This document shows positions 14,814-18,330 of a stretch of 18,330 nucleotides of DNA, one piece after another. The DNA comes from an uncultured Brachyspira sp. (GTDB lineage Bacteria > Spirochaetota > Brachyspiria > Brachyspirales > Brachyspiraceae): assembly GCF_934747485.1 (NCBI RefSeq), contig NZ_CAKVGN010000060.1, positions 1 to 18,330 on the forward strand, in the 5' to 3' direction. The number at the start of each line of letters is the position of its first letter. Position 1 is the stretch's first letter. The notes under the pieces were generated by a model. It worked only from the letters and a program-made list of their open reading frames with translations. It had not been told where the DNA came from and did no database searches. The translations under genes were made by a program, and so were the position numbers.

Positions 14814-15437
14814 CTAATTTATTTCTGTTTCTATCACAACATTATATTCATTTTCGCTATAGCTTTCTTCTGAAATATAAGCATTGTTAGTTAATTCTAC
14901 AACTTTATTAACTTCTATTCCTTCTTTTAATAACATATAATATAAAGATTCATAAGCTCTTTTTAATGCATTTTGTGTAAGCATTTGCCTTGTATAAGGA
15001 CTTAGTTTTGCATTTTCTGTTAATTGTATAGAGGCATTCGCTCTAAAAATATTGCCCTCTATTTTTCCTTCTCTCACTATCTTACTCAAAGCTTGCAGAG
15101 AGTTTGTATATATAGAAATGTCTTCCACTTTTATATCTGTATAATAATTATCATTTTTTTTGTAATTTTTTATTTTTGCTGTTTTCTTATTATTAAAGTC
15201 TATTATATTAGAATCTTTTAGAAATACTCCAACAACATTATAATCGCTTCTATTGATGCTTGGTGCAGTTTTTTCGGCTATATAATAATACATATTTTCT
15301 ATTGCTTTTGTTTTGCTTGCTTCATAACTTAAATCACTATATCCAGTAGAATATAATATTCCTTTTTCTATATCATTTTTTTTGCATGAAACAATTGCTA
15401 ATAATATTATAAAAAAATATATCTTGTTTTTTTCCAT
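14814..15437 (-). CDS. Putative lipoprotein of unknown function
   Basis: The 207-residue product starts with a short lipoprotein signal peptide (MEKNK, then a hydrophobic stretch). The lipobox-like AIVSC makes Cys18 the predicted lipidated residue. The mature protein begins KKND. Near residues 30-55 the pattern YSTGYSDLSYEASKTKAIEN recalls the LPP20-like lipoprotein fold, in which a glycine turn is followed by an Ala/Lys-rich helix, but the match is weak. A second helix (about 150-175) and Glu-rich beta strands close the protein. I do not recognise the family. No clear ribosome binding site precedes the ATG. It is divergent from a second lipoprotein gene, with 62 bases between the starts. Confidence 0.8.
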   Translation of the reverse strand: MEKNKIYFFIILLAIVSCKKNDIEKGILYSTGYSDLSYEASKTKAIENMYYYIAEKTAPSINRSDYNVVGVFLKDSNIIDFNNKKTAKIKNYKKNDNYYTDIKVEDISIYTNSLQALSKIVREGKIEGNIFRANASIQLTENAKLSPYTRQMLTQNALKRAYESLYYMLLKEGIEVNKVVELTNNAYISEESYSENEYNVVIETEIN

Positions 15438-15442
15438 AATTT

Positions 15443-15471
15443 ATATTACATTATTTTAATATATTAATCAA
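15443..15471 (-). promoter_or_regulatory. Weak promoter candidate for the lipoprotein gene
   Basis: On the minus strand TTGATT (15466-15471) and TAATAT (15443-15448) are 17 bases apart. The -10 match is partial (4 of 6). If it is used, the transcript would begin at or next to the ATG at 15437, that is, nearly leaderless. This fits the lack of a visible ribosome binding site. Confidence 0.3.
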
Positions 15472-15499
15472 TAAATAAAAAAATATTGGGAATAGTTAA

Positions 15500-16237
15500 T
15501 TGAGAAGTAGAGTATATTTAATTATTTTGTTATTGTTAATCTCTTGCGGTAAAAAAGAAAATACATTGCTTGAAGATATGGCATTGCTTGATAAGTCTTA
15601 TATAAGAACATTGCTTTATACTGCAAATATTAATAATCAAAATAGAAAAGAAAGCATAGAGCGTTTTATAATAGACTGGAATGCATTCAAAAAGAAATAT
15701 TATAATGCTAATACTGAAGACCCTCAATGGAAAACAGATTTTGATAGTTTGCAGGATATTTTAATACGTTCGCATTATTATATAGCAAGCGGAGAAGATG
15801 AGAGTGCGGGGTATTCAATACTTCATGATATTAAATATGTATTATCAGATATGAGAAAGAGAAATAATATTAATTGGTTTGTAGATAATATTAATGCCGT
15901 ATATAAAACAGCCAATAGAATGAATGAACTTTCAAAGATATACGGACTTAATACAACAGTGCTTACAGAAACAGAAGAAAATAGGCTTATAGTTGTTTAT
16001 CAGCTTTTAGATTCTGCTGTAAAAAATGCATTAAAAGAATTCGATAGAAGTAATATTCAGTTATTAGGATTATCAGCTAAACAAATAGAAGCTTTAAGAC
16101 ATAATATGAATACTATTTCAGATTTGGTGCTTGCTATAGGAAATAATATATCAAATAAAAGATATAGTGATATTCCAAATATATCGGCTAATATTATTAA
16201 TATATATTTTAATTCTCTTCAAATAATAGTTGCTTAA
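15500..16237 (+). CDS. Putative helical lipoprotein, TTG start
   Basis: The 245-residue product begins at TTG. The signal peptide RSRVYLIILLLLISC ends at a lipobox-like LISC, so Cys16 is the predicted lipid attachment site. The next in-frame ATG is residue 27, after the lipobox, so it cannot be the start if this is a lipoprotein. A purine-rich ggga (15488-15491) lies about 8 bases before the TTG. The mature part looks almost wholly helical, with long amphipathic stretches (about 45-70, 80-100, 105-120, 122-145, 158-185 and 195-220). It suggests a four-helix-bundle-like fold. No cytochrome CxxCH motif is present. I do not recognise the family. It lies 28 bases upstream of truB and is probably cotranscribed with it. 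Confidence 0.8.
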   Translation: MRSRVYLIILLLLISCGKKENTLLEDMALLDKSYIRTLLYTANINNQNRKESIERFIIDWNAFKKKYYNANTEDPQWKTDFDSLQDILIRSHYYIASGEDESAGYSILHDIKYVLSDMRKRNNINWFVDNINAVYKTANRMNELSKIYGLNTTVLTETEENRLIVVYQLLDSAVKNALKEFDRSNIQLLGLSAKQIEALRHNMNTISDLVLAIGNNISNKRYSDIPNISANIINIYFNSLQIIVA

Positions 16238-16265
16238 ATTTGTTTGTTGTTGAGAGTAAGTATTT

Positions 16266-17126
16266 ATGAAAGGATTTTTAATAGTAAATAAACCAAAAGG
16301 CATTACTTCTTTTGATGTTATAAGAAAATTAAAACCTATATTAAAAGAAAAAAGAATAGGGCATGTTGGTACGCTTGACCCTTTTGCATCTGGAGTATTA
16401 ATAATTGCTTTAGGAAGATATACCAAATTATTTTTTTTGTTTGATGATTTATATAAGGAGTATATTGCAAGAGGTATTTTTGGAGAGAGCAGGGATACTG
16501 ATGATGTAGAAGGTAAAGTTTTAGAAAAATCAAAAAATGAAAATATACTTACCTTTAATGAATTAGAAACGTTAATAAAAAATAATTTCTTAGGCAGTAT
16601 ATTGCAAAAGCCTCCAATATATAGTGCTAAAAAAATTGACGGCAAGAGGGCTTATGATTTAGCCAGAGAAAATAAAGAGTTTCAATTAAAGAATGTGAAT
16701 GTTTTTATAAATAGTATAGAGTTATTAGAATATAATTATCCTTATTTTACAATTAAAACTTCTGTAAGTAAGGGTACTTATATTAGGGCAATAGTGAGAG
16801 ATATTGGAGAGCTTACTAATAATTTTGCTTACACAAAAGATTTATTAAGAACTTCTATCGGCGATTATAATATTGATAATGCTGTTAATTTAGAAAACAT
16901 AAATGCCAATAACATTATTTCTTTTTTTGATATGTTTAAAGACTTTGATAAACTTGTAATAGAAGATGAAAAAGATATAAAGCAAATACTCTCTGGAAAT
17001 ACAAAACTGATAGAAAATATAAATATGAAAAATAAATATTTAGCTTTAGTTGATAGTAATAATAATTTATTAGCTATTATAAGTAATGTTAATAATTCTA
17101 ATAGATACTCTTTTATAGATGTATGA
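16266..17126 (+). CDS. truB: tRNA pseudouridine-55 synthase TruB
   Basis: TruB converts U55 in the T-loop of tRNAs to pseudouridine and also acts as a tRNA chaperone. The N-terminal signature GFLIVNKPKGITSFDV (3-18) and the catalytic motif GHVGTLDPFASGVL (32-45) with nucleophile Asp38 are clear. KPPIYSAKKIDGKRAYDLAR (about 118-137) and VSKGTYIRAIVRDIGE (about 167-182) are further family motifs. The C-terminal region (about 235-286) is more divergent. At 286 residues it is in the usual range. The Shine-Dalgarno match before the ATG is weak (a gagag-like run). It is the second gene of a plus-strand run of four. Confidence 0.95.
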   Translation: MKGFLIVNKPKGITSFDVIRKLKPILKEKRIGHVGTLDPFASGVLIIALGRYTKLFFLFDDLYKEYIARGIFGESRDTDDVEGKVLEKSKNENILTFNELETLIKNNFLGSILQKPPIYSAKKIDGKRAYDLARENKEFQLKNVNVFINSIELLEYNYPYFTIKTSVSKGTYIRAIVRDIGELTNNFAYTKDLLRTSIGDYNIDNAVNLENINANNIISFFDMFKDFDKLVIEDEKDIKQILSGNTKLIENINMKNKYLALVDSNNNLLAIISNVNNSNRYSFIDV

Positions 17127-17149
17127 TTATTTATAAAAAGGAATAAAAA

Positions 17150-17830
17150 ATGGAAAAAATAATTATTATACTTGCTTCAAGGGTTGGCTCTACAAGGCTT
17201 CCAAGAAAGGCATTAAAACCTATGGCTGGTTGCGGCACTATGCTTGAGCTTATTATAAAAAGATTAAGAAGCTCTAAAATGGCTAATGATGTTATAGTTG
17301 CTACAGAAGAAAAATCATATAATGAGTTTAGTAAAATATTTGAAAATCTTAAGTGCAATTATTTTGTAGGAAGTGAGGAAGATGTTTTAGATAGATATGT
17401 GAAAGCGGCAGAAAAGTTTAATGGGGACATTATAGTGCGTGCCACTGGAGATAATCCTTTGGTGAGTGTAAAAGCATTAGATTCTATAATAGAGCATCAT
17501 ATAAAAACAAAAGCAGATTTAAGTCATTATGATTTACTCCCATATGGCAGCGGTGTTGAAGTTATTAATTATGAGGCTTTAAAATATGCTAATGATAATT
17601 CTGATGACATTTTTGAACATGAACATATTACTCAGTATCATTATAGAAACCCTGATAAATTTAAAATAGAAAATCCAAAAGTTGAAGAGAGTTTTAGAAT
17701 GCCTGAGTTAAGAACCACAGTAGACAGAGTAGAAGATTATGATAATGTATGTGCTATATTTAAAAAATACAATAATAATATATATATTGATGTTGATGAT
17801 ATTATAAGAGACATAAAAAATGGAAAATGA
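17150..17830 (+). CDS. SpsF-like cytidylyltransferase family protein
   Basis: This 226-residue protein has the nucleotidyltransferase fold of the SpsF and acylneuraminate cytidylyltransferase group, which activates sugars with CTP. The nucleotide-binding motif ASRVGSTRLPRKALK lies at 9-23. The family motifs GSEEDVLDRYVKAAEKF (about 75-91) and VRATGDNPLVS (about 98-108) follow. The region with EHEHITQYHYRNPD and RTTVDRVEDY also fits. SpsF relatives take part in spore coat or surface polysaccharide synthesis. No other glycan gene is nearby, so the acceptor sugar is unknown. AAGGA near 17138-17142 precedes the ATG. Its end overlaps the next gene by 11 bases. Confidence 0.88.
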   Translation: MEKIIIILASRVGSTRLPRKALKPMAGCGTMLELIIKRLRSSKMANDVIVATEEKSYNEFSKIFENLKCNYFVGSEEDVLDRYVKAAEKFNGDIIVRATGDNPLVSVKALDSIIEHHIKTKADLSHYDLLPYGSGVEVINYEALKYANDNSDDIFEHEHITQYHYRNPDKFKIENPKVEESFRMPELRTTVDRVEDYDNVCAIFKKYNNNIYIDVDDIIRDIKNGK

Positions 17831-18173
17831 GTTTTATTATGTTTATATACTTCTCTGTGAAGACGGGAGTTATTATACTGGAGTAACGAATAATTTAAAA
17901 GAGAGGTTTATAAAACATAGCAGAGGCAAAGGTGCAAAATATACTAAAACCCATAAACCATTAAAGATATTATCAGCTTGGATTGTTGAGAATATCAATA
18001 TTGCTTTAAAAATAGAACATTATATAAAAAAACAAGACAAAAAAATAAAAACTATGTTTATAGAAAATAAAAGATTATTAAAAAAATATTTTGTAAAAGA
18101 ATATAGCAAATTAAAAAAAATTAGTGTAATAAGTGTATCAAATATAGATAGTTATAATAATATAAAAACATGA
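17820..18173 (+). CDS. GIY-YIG domain protein (YhbQ/UPF0213-like)
   Basis: This small 117-residue protein has a single GIY-YIG nuclease-type domain. YYVYILLCEDGSYYTGVTNN (6-25) carries the GIY-YIG core as YVYIL...YYTG. LKERFIKHSRGKGAKYTKTH (26-45) carries the conserved Arg and the loop typical of the UPF0213 group, and KIEHYIKKQ (63-71) carries the conserved Glu. The C-terminal extension (about 85-117) is Lys, Ser and Asn rich and less conserved. Stand-alone members are proposed DNA repair or structure-specific nucleases, without a settled function. Its ATG lies inside the end of the SpsF-like gene, with an 11-base overlap in another frame, so translation is probably coupled. Confidence 0.9.
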   Translation: MENEFYYVYILLCEDGSYYTGVTNNLKERFIKHSRGKGAKYTKTHKPLKILSAWIVENINIALKIEHYIKKQDKKIKTMFIENKRLLKKYFVKEYSKLKKISVISVSNIDSYNNIKT

Positions 18174-18263
18174 GATATAAAAATAGTTGTTATGTAATTT
18201 TGTATAGAATCTTTTATTAACTTCTTAAAAATCAGGTTTAATATAAATTTAATTATATTGCAC

Positions 18264-18282
18264 AGGAGCCAGACATATTGCA
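18264..18282. repeat. Right copy of a 19-base imperfect inverted repeat
   Basis: This copy matches 50-68 in inverted orientation with 18 of 19 bases identical. It is followed by a 10-base palindrome aggaattcct (18286-18295). It is preceded by an additional atattgca (18255-18262), which recurs at 18275-18282. The 157 bases after the GIY-YIG gene otherwise show no gene and no terminator. A small AT-only hairpin lies at 18240-18259. Confidence 0.5.
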
Positions 18283-18330
18283 GTTAGGAATTCCTTAATT
18301 TCTTAAAGTATAGCATAGGTGTATCATAAT

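Noticed and set aside
15536..15727. Haem-binding role for the helical lipoprotein (cytochrome-like bundle)
   Set aside because: There is no CxxCH motif and no convincing Met/His ligand pair. Only the helical character supports the idea.
18240..18259. AT-only hairpin (aatataa/ttatatt) after the GIY-YIG gene
   Set aside because: It has only A-T pairs and no T-run after it. Such hairpins arise by chance in DNA this AT-rich, so it is not called a terminator.
1..18330. tRNA or rRNA genes, CRISPR array, insertion sequence or prophage
   Set aside because: No cloverleaf-like sequence, regularly spaced repeat, transposase or phage protein was seen on either strand. A dedicated scan with tRNAscan-SE or Infernal would settle small RNAs.

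Overview
The window is AT-rich chromosomal DNA from a Gram-negative bacterium. The best guess is a spirochaete of the Brachyspira type. That rests on the very low GC content, the spirochaete-like lipoprotein signals, the form of the RNA polymerase omega subunit, and a GC-rich hairpin element between genes of a kind I associate with Brachyspira. A Kdo-8-phosphate synthase, an MlaE-type permease and an ExbB-type channel protein all indicate an outer membrane. Species cannot be fixed without a database search. Twenty protein genes fill nearly the whole window. There are no tRNA or rRNA genes, no CRISPR array, no transposase and no phage genes. The longest gap between genes is 255 bases (4276-4530).

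Layout. (1) 182-2915, plus strand: rplI, dnaB and an MlaE-family permease, read from a near-consensus promoter at 94-122. (2) 2929-4275, minus: murF, convergent with the permease. (3) 4531-5346, plus: kdsA, with its own promoter, separated from murF by a GC-rich hairpin repeat. (4) 5350-7881, minus: an apparent operon gmk, rpoZ, miaA and a Pr6Pr-like membrane protein gene, driven from a promoter at 7914-7942. (5) 7974-8567, minus: a flavin-binding split-barrel protein gene. It is divergent from nadE (8697-10574, plus), and the two promoters appear to share their -35 bases. (6) 10656-12636, plus: ricT (PSP1 domain) and trpS, ending at a strong bidirectional hairpin terminator. (7) 12709-15437, minus: a lipoprotein, an ExbB-like channel protein and a membrane-anchored alpha/beta hydrolase. 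(8) 15500-18173, plus: a second lipoprotein (TTG start), truB, an SpsF-like nucleotidyltransferase and a GIY-YIG protein.

Most genes serve core functions. These are translation and tRNA modification (L9, TrpRS, MiaA, TruB), replication (DnaB), transcription and RNA processing (omega, RicT), nucleotide and cofactor supply (Gmk, NadE), and envelope building (MurF, KdsA, MlaE, lipoproteins). I found no convincing new multi-gene system. The points that merit a second look are small in scale. They are a TrpRS with a four-cysteine pattern like the iron-sulfur TrpRS of Thermotoga, an omega subunit with a long acidic tail, a RicT with an acidic insertion, the overlapping divergent promoters at 8597-8647, orphan MlaE and ExbB components, two uncharacterised lipoproteins, and a 19-base inverted repeat near the two ends of the window.
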